Positions 35,367 to 44,912 of a stretch of DNA of 64,000 bases are shown here, one piece after another. The DNA lies in contig NZ_QOWE01000005.1 in NCBI RefSeq assembly GCF_003334855.1, forward strand, positions 274,758 to 338,757. The letters are read 5' to 3'. The stretch is from Larkinella punicea (lineage in GTDB: Bacteria; Bacteroidota; Bacteroidia; Cytophagales; Spirosomataceae). Position numbers and translations under genes: made by a program. The notes under the pieces are model-generated. The model did no database searches. It was not told the origin of the DNA and saw nothing but the letters and a program-made list of their open reading frames with translations. Numbering within the stretch: the stretch's first letter is position 1; the number at the start of each line of letters is the position of its first letter.

Positions 35367-36368
35367 TTAAGATTTTTTGGCCGCCTTTATGGTCAGGAAC
35401 GTCTTGAAAGCCTGGTAGTCTGCCGGCAGACTTTTCCGATCTGTATACGGTTCTTCGAACTTAGCCAGCACGGTTTTCAGATCTTCGTCTTCCGGAGTAC
35501 GGTAATCCGGGTCGGCTCCGCGTTCCAGCAGAAGCTGGCAAATGGCCCAGGACTGTCGCTGCGCGGCATACATCAGGGGCGACGTAAACGGCCTGATCGT
35601 GTATTCATTGCTACCGGCGGGCGCATTCGGATCGGCTCCGTGATCGAGCAATACCTTTACTTTCTCCAGTCGCTCGACATCCAGATCCATCACTTTAAAA
35701 AGAAGCGGACTTCCGTCGTGCGGCCTTTCGTTGGGATCAGCCCCTTTGGCGAGAAACCACTCCAGAAGAGCGGGTGAACCGGTTTCGCAAACGAGAAACT
35801 GGGTGGGCAGATGCAACGAGTCTGGCCCCTGAAGAGTGGCACCGTGTTCCATCAGCAGTTCCATGCATTGCAGGATCCGTTGCGGGTTCTGGCTCCTGAC
35901 CGCCGTCATGGCCGCAAAATCGAGCAGCGTCGTGGATTGGTAGCCGCTTTGATTGATCTGGCGTGGGGTCTTTTGCAACAGCGTTTTCAGTTGCTCCACA
36001 TCACCAACCGCCACGGCAGCCGCAATTTGCTGCCGCTCCACATCCGGAAAGTAGAACGAGCCGTTTTCCACAGCCACGGCATTTCTACGCTGTTTTTGTA
36101 ATTCAAAATAATTACTAATGCCGTTGTACAGGCCGAAAACCGCAGGCAATGACAGAACGATCAGCGCGGTGATCTTCGCAAAACGATACGGCAACAGATT
36201 GAGAACGATGAGACCGGCCAGCACCAGCGTGGCAAAAATTGCCAGGCCCGATTCCATGCCCCGCCCGGCAGCATCATTGCCCGAGCGGTTTACAGTCATC
36301 AGAGTAAAAATGACCAGTGCTCCGTAGATGCCGATAAAAATCCAGTTGGTCGTGGTAATGATTTTCAT
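35367..36368 (-). CDS. membrane-anchored ankyrin-repeat protein (copy 1)
   Basis: 333 residues from ATG 36368 (the longer frame to 36404 is not supported by the paralogue, which begins MKVIAILNW where this begins MKIITTTNW). Transmembrane helices at about 6-25, 42-62 and 68-85, then ankyrin repeats (ALLEWFLAKGADPNERP; VKVLLDHGADPNAP; CQLLLERGADPDYR). It is paralogous to the following gene and probably arose by tandem duplication. With the gene at 33739 it forms a three-gene same-strand set of unknown role. Confidence 0.88.
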   Translation of the reverse strand: MKIITTTNWIFIGIYGALVIFTLMTVNRSGNDAAGRGMESGLAIFATLVLAGLIVLNLLPYRFAKITALIVLSLPAVFGLYNGISNYFELQKQRRNAVAVENGSFYFPDVERQQIAAAVAVGDVEQLKTLLQKTPRQINQSGYQSTTLLDFAAMTAVRSQNPQRILQCMELLMEHGATLQGPDSLHLPTQFLVCETGSPALLEWFLAKGADPNERPHDGSPLLFKVMDLDVERLEKVKVLLDHGADPNAPAGSNEYTIRPFTSPLMYAAQRQSWAICQLLLERGADPDYRTPEDEDLKTVLAKFEEPYTDRKSLPADYQAFKTFLTIKAAKKS

Positions 36369-36604
36369 GCCCCGAAGATGGGAATACCAACCGGCGAACG
36401 CCATCGAAAATCAACACTGAGTTGGTTTGGGTTAATAAGTAACGCCGGTATCCAACGGCTGCCTTGACCACCGGGGTTTCACTCGATAGATTTCCGTCAT
36501 AAATTTTAGTCCAACCACCGTTTTTGAACAAACTTAAAGTAACTTAGGTAACTGAATTACAGGGAGTTTTTTGTGTTTACTATTTTCATGGACCGAATTC
36601 CGTT

Positions 36605-37864
36605 ATGAAACGATATCTCACACTCCTGCTGGTCATGCTGTCGATTGCCAGCCGCGCCAATTCCATCCTGATTCCGATGGACGATCGCCAGAAAAACCAC
36701 TTAAAGTCATACGGGATTGCCTACTTTGTTCTGAAAGCCGGGCTGGAAGTCGACTGGCTGCTGAACTACCGGGGCGGGAGTTTTATGATCAAACACAGCC
36801 CGACCGTCGAAACCGAGTGCCGGGTTCGGGGCATTTCTTTCGAGATCATATCAGATGCCGATGCCAACACCATTCAACAACAAATTTCCAACCCGGACCT
36901 GAACATGGCGTCGGTCAAGCTGGTGTCGGCCGCCCGGATCGTGGTCTATTCGCCGATCAAGGTCAGCCCGTCCGAATTTGAAAATACGGATGCGGTTTTA
37001 CTGGTGCTCAAATACGCCGAAATTCCGTTTGAAGTGGTGTATGACGAAGAAATTCTGAAGGGCGATCTGGCCAAATACGACTGGATTCACCTGCACCACG
37101 AAGATTTTACGGGTCAGTATGGCCGCAACACGCGCCGGATGTCGGCAGAAGATGTCAAGGCGCAGGAAGACATTGCCAGGAAATTCAATTACCCGAAAGT
37201 GTCCCAGATGAAACTGGCCGTTGCCAAGAAAATCCGCGATTTCTGCGCCGGGGGCGGCTATATGTTTGCCATGTGTTCGGGCGCCGAAACGTTCGACATT
37301 GCGCTGGCGGCCGAGGGCGTCGACATTGTGAGCAGCACCTACGACGGCGACGGCATTGACCCCAAAGCGCAGTCGAAACTGGATTTTGAAAAAACCGTCG
37401 CCTTCCAGAACTTCACCCTCGAACTCGACAACGGCTACGGCGGCATGGCGTTCTCCGATATCAACAGCTCGGCGGGGCGGTTTGGCGGTGGCTGGGATCA
37501 GCCATCGGGCTATTTCAACCTGTTCAATTTCTCGGCGAAATGGGACATGATTCCCGCCATGCTCGTTCAGAACCACGAATCGAACATCAAGGAATTCCAC
37601 GGCCAGACCACGGCTTTTCGCAAAAGCACCGTCAAGCCCAATGTGCTGGTGATGGGCACCAGCCCTTCCTCCGACCGCTACATCTACGGCGAAGTCGGCA
37701 TCGGCCAATGGACGTTTTACGGGGGCCACGACCCCGAAGGCACGCGGGGCGGAGGCTGGCGAATGGCTACCGACCTGAACTTACACCCCAATTCGCCCGG
37801 TTACCGCCTGATTCTGAACAACGTGCTGTTTCCATCCGCCAAGAAGAAGAAGCGGAAGACGTAA
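36605..37864 (+). CDS. secreted class I glutamine-amidotransferase-like protein
   Basis: 419 residues. Signal peptide (ends SRANS), then ILIPMDDRQKNHLKSYGIAYF, a block that I recognise from Bacteroidota proteins that databases tend to call 'asparagine synthetase B', with no synthetase domain visible. The central part has a nucleophile-elbow-like MFAMCSGAE (Cys224) and a late GGHDPEG (His375, Glu378), spaced as in GATase1/DJ-1-type folds. A C-terminal basic tail KKKKRKT follows. The reaction is unknown. It is convergent with the hybrid kinase (8 nt). Confidence 0.7.
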   Translation: MKRYLTLLLVMLSIASRANSILIPMDDRQKNHLKSYGIAYFVLKAGLEVDWLLNYRGGSFMIKHSPTVETECRVRGISFEIISDADANTIQQQISNPDLNMASVKLVSAARIVVYSPIKVSPSEFENTDAVLLVLKYAEIPFEVVYDEEILKGDLAKYDWIHLHHEDFTGQYGRNTRRMSAEDVKAQEDIARKFNYPKVSQMKLAVAKKIRDFCAGGGYMFAMCSGAETFDIALAAEGVDIVSSTYDGDGIDPKAQSKLDFEKTVAFQNFTLELDNGYGGMAFSDINSSAGRFGGGWDQPSGYFNLFNFSAKWDMIPAMLVQNHESNIKEFHGQTTAFRKSTVKPNVLVMGTSPSSDRYIYGEVGIGQWTFYGGHDPEGTRGGGWRMATDLNLHPNSPGYRLILNNVLFPSAKKKKRKT

Positions 37865-37865
37865 A

Positions 37866-37880
37866 ACCGCTGTCAGGGTT
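37866..37880. repeat. half-copy of the CCGCTGTCAGGGTT repeat
   Basis: ACCGCTGTCAGGGTT lies across the convergent junction, between the stop of the amidotransferase-like gene (37864) and the hybrid kinase stop (37873 end). It matches the arms at 46022, 54689 and 58748. No second arm is present here. Confidence 0.7.
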
Positions 37881-40800
37881 CGGTTTGCCGCAGAATCGCG
37901 GCTTGTTGGAGGGCATTTTTCAGTTCTTCAATCACAATCGGTTTGGCGATGTAATCGTCCATCCCCGCGTGCAAACACGCTTCACGGTCGTCGGCCATGG
38001 CGTTGGCCGTCATCGCAATGATGGTCGGTTGGCGGCCTGGCTGCTGGCGGATGCGGATGGTGGCTTCCAGGCCGTTTACTTCCGGCATCTGCACATCCAT
38101 CAGAATGACGTCGTAAAACCGCCGTTTCACCAGATCCAGCACTTCGGCACCGTTTTGGGCCAAATGTGCCTGATAGCCCAGTTTACTCAGAATGTTGAGT
38201 GCCAGTTTCTGATTGGCCGGGTAATCTTCCGCGACCAGAATCTGCAGGGGATAGTCTTTGGAAAACTGATCCGACAGCGCGTGGTGGACGGCTTTGGCGG
38301 CAACCGCCCGGGGTTCTACCGATTGCTTGAGTTGCTTCTGAACCACATCAAAAAGCTGCTGCTGCTTAACGGGCTTGGTCAAAACCGCCGAAAAAAGCTC
38401 CGGATACGATTTGCGGCTTTCTTCACCAATGGAACTCAGCAGAATGATCGGCAGGGTCAGGTTTCGCCCGCGAATGGCCCGCGCCAGTTGTACCCCGTTC
38501 ATTTCCGGCATTTGCATATCCGTAATAACCAGTTGAAAAGGCGCTTCCTGGTTCATGATTGCCAGGGCCTGCTTGCCCGACGAAGCCGCTACCACCACGA
38601 TTTTCCACTGCTCAAGGTGGGCCTTCAGAATGGTCAGATTCGTGGGGTTGTCATCGACGAGCAAAACCCGTTTCCCATCGTTTTCGCCGGTATTGAAGAA
38701 AATATATTGCCGCTGGGCCTGCTGGCTGATCTGACATTGAATCGTGAACGTGAACGTCGTTCCCATCCCGATCTTACTGTCGACCGTAATTTCCCCGCCC
38801 ATGAGTTTGACCAGCCGCTCGCTGATGGCCAGCCCGAGGCCCGTGCCGCCATACCGCCGGGTCATGGACGAATCGACTTGCGAAAAGGCTTTGAACAGCC
38901 GTTGCAGTTTGTCTTCCGGAATGCCGATACCCGTATCCCGAACCCGAAAAACCAGTTCCAGTTCTTCATCGCTAATCCGCCGTTGCAAACCAATGCTGAC
39001 AAACACTTCGCCCCGCTCGGTGAATTTGATGGCGTTGCCCACGAGGTTGATCAGAATCTGACGCAGGCGCAGGCTGTCGCCAATGATCTGGTTCGGAACC
39101 GGATGGTCGATTTCATACACCAGATCCAGTTCCAGTTCGGCGGCTTTGCTGGCAAACAGATCGAGGACGTCTTCCACACAATGCCGCAAATCGACGTCCT
39201 GGAGTTCCAGTTCCAGACTCCCGGATTCGATCTTGGAAAAATCAAGAATGTCGTTGATCACGCCCAGCAGGTTGGTTCCGCACTGGTGAATGGTGTCGAC
39301 GTATTCGTGCTGCTCTTCCGACAATTCCGTTTCCTGCAATAAATAGGTCATTCCCAGCACGCCGTTCATGGGCGTCCGGATTTCGTGGCTCATCGTGGCC
39401 AGAAAGACGCTCTTGGCCTGGTTGGCTTTTTCGGCTTCTTCCCGCGCGTGTTTTTCCTGCAACCGTTGTTCGTGGATTTCTTCGACAAGAACCTGCAAAT
39501 GTTCTGATTGGGTCTGGATTTCTTCCGATTGGTACAACACTTCGGCGGTTCGTTCGCCCACTTCTTTTTCCAGCTCGTTTTTCTGGTTTTCAATGGCATT
39601 TACCCGATACCGATACAAGCCATAGGCACCCAGCAGCAAGGCCAGCACCAGGCCGGTTCGAAACCACCAGGTTTCCCAGTAGGGCGGGGTAATGACGATC
39701 CGGAGCGAGGTTCCCCGCTCATTCCAGACGCCGTCGTTGTTGGACGCCCTCACCCGGAAAACGTAATCGCCGGGGTCCAGGTTGGTGTAGGTTGCCATCC
39801 GGGCATGACCGGCGTAAATCCAGCCCCGGTCAAATCCTTCCAGTTGATACGCATACTGGTTTTTTTCGGGCAGGCTGTAATTCAAAGCCGCAAAGGTCAC
39901 TGAAAACATCGACTGCCAGTAGGCCAGCGTAATGAGGGTGTTTTCATCGATGCTTTTTCGAAGCAGCGAATCCGGAGCCCCAATGGCAACGGGTTGATTA
40001 AAAAGCTGGAAATGGGTGATAAAAACCGGTGGAATCGCCGAATTGTCGCGCAAGCTATCGGGATCAAACGCGTTCAGACCGTTGGTTCCGCCAAAGAAAA
40101 GCTCACCCAGCCGCCCCTTAAAAACCGCCCTCCGGTTGAACGAGTTGCCCTGCAAGCCATCGCTGATGCCGTAATTCCGGAAGGTGCCGGTCTGTGGATT
40201 AAACCGGGTAAGCCCCTGATTGGTGCTGATCCAGAGGTTTTTCCGACGGTCTTCTGCCAGCCCCTGGATCACATCATTCGGCAACCCCTCCGGCTGACGG
40301 TATACCGTAAACGTTTGGGTTTTGGCATTGAATTTATTGAGCCCGCTGTCGGTGCCCACCCATACCGTGCCGCCCGCATCTTCGTAGATGCTGTTGACCA
40401 GATTATTGCTCAGACTTCCGGGCACATTTCGGTTATACCGGTAATTCGTAAAGGTGTTGCTCCGGCGATCGAACCGGTTTAGCCCACCACCTTCCGTGCC
40501 GACCCAGACCGTACCGCCCCGGTCGCAATACAACGCCCGAATAACCGCATGGCTCAGGGTGCCGGGTTGGGCCGGATCAGGCCGGTAGTGCGTAAATAAA
40601 CCGGTTTTCTTATCGTAACGACTCACTCCGGCGCCGAGCGTCCCGAGCCACAGATTGCCTTCATGGTCTTCGGTAATAGCGCAGATACTTTCGTGGCTGA
40701 TGCCGTCCGGGCCGTCACTCCTCGGAAAATTGACAAACTCACCCGGTTCCTTTTCCCACCGGCTCAGTCCGCCCTTGTAACTACCCGCCCAAATCCTGTG

Positions 40801-42090
40801 TTCACGGTCTTCAAAAACGCACATCACGAAGTTGCTGCCGATGCTGCGCGGACGATCGGGGCGGTGCATAAACCGGGAAAACTGATTCGTTTTGCGGTTC
40901 AGGCGATTCAGCCCCCCACCGTCCGTCCCCATCCAGAGGTTCCCTTCGGCATCTTCCAGAACAGACAACACATTGTTGTTACTCAGACTATTGGGGTTGT
41001 AGCGGTCTTTTTCATAGCGTTCAAATTTTCGGGGTTCACGGTCGTAAAAATTGATTCCTCCGCTGTAGGTACCGATCCACATATCCCCTTTTCGATCCCG
41101 GCAGATGGCATAAATCGAGCCGTTGTTCAAGCCTTCGCTGTTGGTTTCGCTGAAGGGATGGCGGGTAACCGTAGCGAGATCTTTGCTCAGAATGCTAATG
41201 CCGCCGTTCCGGGTGCCTATCCACAGACTCCCCGTATTACCTTCTTCCAGCGAAATGACGTCGTTATGGCCAATGGTGTTGACATCGGTTTTGCTGTTTT
41301 GAAACCGGGTAAACGTGTGCTGATCGGCATTCAGCAGGTTCAAGCCACCGCCTTCGGTGGCCACCCAGATCCGGTTTTGCGAATCCTGCAGGAGGGCGGT
41401 GACGTTATCGTTGCTCAGCGAACCCGAATCGGCGGGGTTGTTGACGAAGTGCCGGAAAGTTTGCGTCGTCGCATCGAACAGGTCCAGTCCTCCCCCGCCG
41501 GTTGCCGCCCAGAGCCGTCCTTTCGCATCGACCAGCATATCGTAGATAAAATCATTCCGCAGACTCCGTGGTTTGGCAGCATCGTGGGTGAAATGGGTGA
41601 AGGATTGCCGGGTAGGGTCGAAACGGTTCAAACCGCCACCGTAGGTGCCGACCCATAGCATTCCCTGACGGTCTTCCGCAATCGAGATCACCTGATTGTG
41701 ACTCAGGCTGTTGAGCTTGTCGGCCGTCCGCTGAAAGCTGACAAAGTTGTCGGTTTCGCGGTTAAAGAGATTCAAACCGCCGTCTTCCGTGCCGACCCAC
41801 AGGCGGCCTTTGTGGTCTTCGTAGAGTGCCCGGATAAAATTATGACTCAGGCTGTTCGCTTTTTTGGGGTCATTCCGATATACGGTGAAGGTATAGCCAT
41901 CAAACCGGTTTAGACCGTCCTGCGTGCCAAACCACATAAAACCGCGCTTGTCTTGTAAAATACAGGTTACATTGTTCTGAGATAACCCTTCGTTGGTGGT
42001 AAGGTGTTTGAACCGTATCGGAACGGCCCGGGCGTTAAATGGCTGAACCTGCAAGAGGAATAGCAACAGAACAGCACATATTACTTTCAT
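37873..42090 (-). CDS. hybrid two-component sensor with Reg_prop propeller and two receiver domains
   Basis: 1405 residues. Signal peptide, then about 14 Reg_prop repeats from ~25 to ~690 (each like [21 protein letters not shown]), a Y_Y_Y domain at ~740-805, one transmembrane helix at ~812-832, a coiled coil, HisKA with [10 protein letters not shown] (His near 900), HATPase_c with [15 protein letters not shown], receiver 1 (LLVDDNPTN ~1147, Asp in [12 protein letters not shown] ~1195) and receiver 2 (VAEDYPANQ ~1290, [12 protein letters not shown] ~1332). Unlike the glycan-sensing HTCS proteins, it has no C-terminal AraC-type HTH and no HPt, so output must go to another protein. It senses through the periplasmic propeller; no PUL is adjacent. 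Confidence 0.95.
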   Translation of the reverse strand: MKVICAVLLLFLLQVQPFNARAVPIRFKHLTTNEGLSQNNVTCILQDKRGFMWFGTQDGLNRFDGYTFTVYRNDPKKANSLSHNFIRALYEDHKGRLWVGTEDGGLNLFNRETDNFVSFQRTADKLNSLSHNQVISIAEDRQGMLWVGTYGGGLNRFDPTRQSFTHFTHDAAKPRSLRNDFIYDMLVDAKGRLWAATGGGGLDLFDATTQTFRHFVNNPADSGSLSNDNVTALLQDSQNRIWVATEGGGLNLLNADQHTFTRFQNSKTDVNTIGHNDVISLEEGNTGSLWIGTRNGGISILSKDLATVTRHPFSETNSEGLNNGSIYAICRDRKGDMWIGTYSGGINFYDREPRKFERYEKDRYNPNSLSNNNVLSVLEDAEGNLWMGTDGGGLNRLNRKTNQFSRFMHRPDRPRSIGSNFVMCVFEDREHRIWAGSYKGGLSRWEKEPGEFVNFPRSDGPDGISHESICAITEDHEGNLWLGTLGAGVSRYDKKTGLFTHYRPDPAQPGTLSHAVIRALYCDRGGTVWVGTEGGGLNRFDRRSNTFTNYRYNRNVPGSLSNNLVNSIYEDAGGTVWVGTDSGLNKFNAKTQTFTVYRQPEGLPNDVIQGLAEDRRKNLWISTNQGLTRFNPQTGTFRNYGISDGLQGNSFNRRAVFKGRLGELFFGGTNGLNAFDPDSLRDNSAIPPVFITHFQLFNQPVAIGAPDSLLRKSIDENTLITLAYWQSMFSVTFAALNYSLPEKNQYAYQLEGFDRGWIYAGHARMATYTNLDPGDYVFRVRASNNDGVWNERGTSLRIVITPPYWETWWFRTGLVLALLLGAYGLYRYRVNAIENQKNELEKEVGERTAEVLYQSEEIQTQSEHLQVLVEEIHEQRLQEKHAREEAEKANQAKSVFLATMSHEIRTPMNGVLGMTYLLQETELSEEQHEYVDTIHQCGTNLLGVINDILDFSKIESGSLELELQDVDLRHCVEDVLDLFASKAAELELDLVYEIDHPVPNQIIGDSLRLRQILINLVGNAIKFTERGEVFVSIGLQRRISDEELELVFRVRDTGIGIPEDKLQRLFKAFSQVDSSMTRRYGGTGLGLAISERLVKLMGGEITVDSKIGMGTTFTFTIQCQISQQAQRQYIFFNTGENDGKRVLLVDDNPTNLTILKAHLEQWKIVVVAASSGKQALAIMNQEAPFQLVITDMQMPEMNGVQLARAIRGRNLTLPIILLSSIGEESRKSYPELFSAVLTKPVKQQQLFDVVQKQLKQSVEPRAVAAKAVHHALSDQFSKDYPLQILVAEDYPANQKLALNILSKLGYQAHLAQNGAEVLDLVKRRFYDVILMDVQMPEVNGLEATIRIRQQPGRQPTIIAMTANAMADDREACLHAGMDDYIAKPIVIEELKNALQQAAILRQTEP

Positions 42091-42312
42091 ACAAAGCCCG
42101 CTGCGTTATTTTTTTGTAAAATAACTATTTCTCAACAAATTATAACCATGTCTGACAATTGTACTATTCCATCAAAAACCGTGCGTGAAATTGTATTCGC
42201 AGAAAACAGTTCTGTTATCTATTGATTTTTCATGTTGCCCTATTCACCAAACCCCGCTCAGTGTCAATTATCGCTTAAATAGTGCGTTATCGGTTCGTTA
42301 TTTCGATCCATC

Positions 42313-43017
42313 ATGGAACGATTTTTTACCTTGTTCGTCGCCAGCCTGTGTGCGGCTCCCTTGTTTTATTTTTTGTTTTCCGAAGTGACCGTGGCCCTCA
42401 ACAGCGATGCTGTCGGCCCGGATGCCCGGCTGGGAGTAGCCTACCTGGCAACCTGGGGCGGTTTTCTGGCGGCATTCGTCGGCTTCTTCGTAGTGTGGTT
42501 TCTGGCGCGGTATTTCCTGGCCGAAAATTACATCCGGTATCTCCAGGTCTTCGACGGTATTGCGCTCATCGGCTGGTTCGTATTGTACCTGAACTGGTCG
42601 GATCAGCAGGAATACCGGCTGGAATACCCCGATCACCGGGCGGTGGTGGAGGTGGAACTGCGTGCCACGCAATCTTTTCTCAAGGGCGCGGCCATTGACT
42701 CGATTCTGATTCCTCAATTCATCGGGCAGGACCTGGACAACCCGCATCCCGACCGGATACGGCAAGAGGAAAATTTTGTGATTTTACCGTGGGAAACCAC
42801 CCCGATCAGTCTAAAAAAATGGCACATGCGGGTATTCGTTCACAATACGCCGGTCGATTTTCCGCTTAATCTGCCCAAACGACCGCAGGCATCGACGGAT
42901 TGGTCGGCCTGGCTGATTCCGTCCGAAAAACAGGAAGATCCTTTGCCCGATGGTGCCCTGGAACACCTTGCGCTCCGGTATCGCTTCCGGCTGATTCCCC
43001 ACGGATCGCCGGAATAA
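42313..43017 (+). CDS. hypothetical membrane protein
   Basis: 234 residues. Three transmembrane helices occupy the first ~95 residues (FFTLFVASLCAAPLFYFLF; WGGFLAAFVGFFVVWFLA; ALIGWFVLYL), then a soluble 140-residue region with no motif I recognise (SFLKGAAIDSILIPQF; HNTPVDFPLNLPKR). ATG 42313 follows a 222-nt gap from the hybrid kinase that holds no repeat or promoter I can defend. It is convergent with the carbonic anhydrase gene. No function assigned. Confidence 0.7.
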   Translation: MERFFTLFVASLCAAPLFYFLFSEVTVALNSDAVGPDARLGVAYLATWGGFLAAFVGFFVVWFLARYFLAENYIRYLQVFDGIALIGWFVLYLNWSDQQEYRLEYPDHRAVVEVELRATQSFLKGAAIDSILIPQFIGQDLDNPHPDRIRQEENFVILPWETTPISLKKWHMRVFVHNTPVDFPLNLPKRPQASTDWSAWLIPSEKQEDPLPDGALEHLALRYRFRLIPHGSPE

Positions 43018-43031
43018 ATACTCTATATAGC

Positions 43032-43079
43032 AACTGAGCCGCCCGATCGACACGTAATCATCCATCAGGCGGCTCGGTT
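43032..43079. terminator. bidirectional hairpin between convergent genes
   Basis: AACTGAGCCGCC (43032-43043) pairs with GGCGGCTCGGTT (43068-43079), with one G-T wobble and a 24-nt loop. It sits between stops at 43017 and 43086. The T runs are short, so termination strength is uncertain. Confidence 0.55.
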
Positions 43080-43085
43080 AACGAC

Positions 43086-43733
43086 TTATTTCACCAGTGA
43101 AACCGGCTCATAGAGGTTATAAATCTCCATGATGCTTCTCATTTTTTCTTCAAAATTAATCTTCAGATCGATTAATTTTCCGGTGCGAACATCGAACACC
43201 CAGCCGTGTACCTTAACGCCCCGTTCGCGGAAGGCTTCCTGAATGGCCGCGGTTTTGATCAGGTTGACACACTGTTCTTCCACATTCAGTTCCACGAGCC
43301 GGTCGTAACGGGCTTTAACGTCCTCAATGGCATTCAGTTCGTCCTTGTGGTAGCGGTATACATCGCGGATGTTGCGCAACCACGGGTTCAAAATTCCCAA
43401 ATCGACCGGTTCCATGGCCGCTTTCACGCCCCCGCAATTGTAGTGTCCACACACGACCACATGGTTGACTTTTAAATGCCGGACGGCATAATTCAGTACC
43501 GACATGACATTCAAATCGACGTTATTGACCAGGTTCGCAATGTTTCGGTGAACGAACACTTCCCCCGGCTTAACCCCCATCAGGTCTTCGGCAGTAACCC
43601 GGCTGTCGGAACAGCCAATGTAGAGAAATTCCGGCTGTTGCCCCTGCGACAACTTGGTGAAATAATCTTCGTCGCCGGCCAGTTTCTCGGCGATCCACTT
43701 TTCGTTGTTTTGAAATACGCTGCTAATATTCAT
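43086..43733 (-). CDS. beta-class carbonic anhydrase
   Basis: 215 residues. The zinc ligands are visible: Cys41 and Asp43 in CSDSR, His97 and Cys100 in VVCGHYNCGG. The enzyme interconverts CO2 and bicarbonate in the cytoplasm. The DLGILNPWLRNIRDVYRYHKD region is typical of plant-like/eubacterial beta-CAs. Bicarbonate is also a PurK substrate, but the two genes are far apart. The upstream gap of ~130 nt to the NAT gene holds no clear promoter box. Confidence 0.95.
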   Translation of the reverse strand: MNISSVFQNNEKWIAEKLAGDEDYFTKLSQGQQPEFLYIGCSDSRVTAEDLMGVKPGEVFVHRNIANLVNNVDLNVMSVLNYAVRHLKVNHVVVCGHYNCGGVKAAMEPVDLGILNPWLRNIRDVYRYHKDELNAIEDVKARYDRLVELNVEEQCVNLIKTAAIQEAFRERGVKVHGWVFDVRTGKLIDLKINFEEKMRSIMEIYNLYEPVSLVK

Positions 43734-43867
43734 GGGATAGGATGATAAAGTAAGCGCCCAATCTCGGCAATTTATTTCGTTCTATCAAAAATCAAACCGG
43801 GCAGTCTGTTCTGAAAAGTGACAGCCGCTCCCCCTTTACAATACGAAACCGGGTAACCACAAAATAG

Positions 43868-44740
43868 TTATTTATCCGCAGATGATGCGTCGATAATTCG
43901 CTGCAAAGTTGCGTCAAGGTTTGGCGTATTGGGCAGCGTCAGCCAAAAAATTTCTTCGAGTACAGTGCGGAATTCGGCCACGCTGCGGAGTTGCCGCTGC
44001 TCCGATTCGCCCCCCAAACGATGCGTCGTCAAAACCGTATCGCGCAGGCCATACCGCCGGTCGGCCGTCGTTCGGGCAACGGCCAGGCTGCGGAGAAAAT
44101 ACGAGTTGGGATGCGTACACAGGTAAAAGCTAAACATTTCATAATCGGGCAACAGAAATTCCCGCAACGTAAAGCGATACAACGACCGCCACTCGTTCCG
44201 GACTTCCGCCTGTACTTCCAGTTCACCAGTTGACTCGATCAATCGGAACGGTTCATGAGGGGTCGCCTGCACGGTATTCAGCACGAGTTGCACGGGGCCG
44301 GTGGGCGACAAACCGCCAAAGCCCACATCTACCAGGTATGATTCCGGCCCCACCTCCACCTGCAGCAGCATGTGCGTGATGGCTTTGACTTCACCTTCCG
44401 GAACGTTCCAGAGAACGCGCGCGGCCAACCCCCGAACCCGAAAACCCAGCGCTTGCAAAACAAAGCTTAACAGCCGGTTTTGTTCAAAACAATACCCGCC
44501 CCGCCCACGCTGCACCATTTTTTGCTGAAGCGAATCGCTGTCCAGCAAAACCGGCAGACCCAGCAACGGATTGAGGTTTTCGAACGGAATGGTTTCGGTG
44601 TGCAGACGTTGGATAGTCCGCAGCGTTTCGAGCGTGGGCGTGCGGTCGCCGGTGTAGCCGATGCGCTGAAAGTAAGCGTCGAGATCGATTCCCGACAGGG
44701 CTGACGCGGGTTCTTGTTGCTGAATGAGTTGGGATGGCAT
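43868..44740 (-). CDS. arylamine N-acetyltransferase
   Basis: 290 residues, normal NAT length, from ATG 44740 (MPSQLIQQQ). The longer frame to 44791 is not needed. The catalytic triad is Cys84 (RGGYCFEQN), His123 (ITHMLLQV) and Asp138 (LVDVGFGG). NATs move acetyl from acetyl-CoA to aryl amines and hydrazines, or build polyketide rings in some actinobacteria. A minus-strand TAACTTTG box (44753-44746) is only about 6 nt upstream of the ATG, which would give an almost leaderless transcript. It is divergent from the AlkZ-like gene. Confidence 0.95.
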   Translation of the reverse strand: MPSQLIQQQEPASALSGIDLDAYFQRIGYTGDRTPTLETLRTIQRLHTETIPFENLNPLLGLPVLLDSDSLQQKMVQRGRGGYCFEQNRLLSFVLQALGFRVRGLAARVLWNVPEGEVKAITHMLLQVEVGPESYLVDVGFGGLSPTGPVQLVLNTVQATPHEPFRLIESTGELEVQAEVRNEWRSLYRFTLREFLLPDYEMFSFYLCTHPNSYFLRSLAVARTTADRRYGLRDTVLTTHRLGGESEQRQLRSVAEFRTVLEEIFWLTLPNTPNLDATLQRIIDASSADK

Positions 44741-44912
44741 AAGTGCAAAGTTATCAACACCTGTGAAAAAATAAGCGGGGAAATTTTTCAAAAATGCAAA
44801 CGCCCGATTTTTGCTGCTGACACAGGGCTGTCACCCGTCGGTTGTACTTTTGATCGGTGCGTCACCCAACCCAATCAAGGCAAATGCCATCATTTTCTTT
44901 CATCTTCATGCC

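Noticed and set aside
37540..39342. Plus-strand ORF of 600 aa across the hybrid kinase
   Set aside because: It is antisense to the HATPase and receiver domains, and its frame carries no motif.
44740..44912. Leaderless transcription of the NAT gene as a general finding
   Set aside because: One box close to an ATG is not enough; kept in the gene entry.
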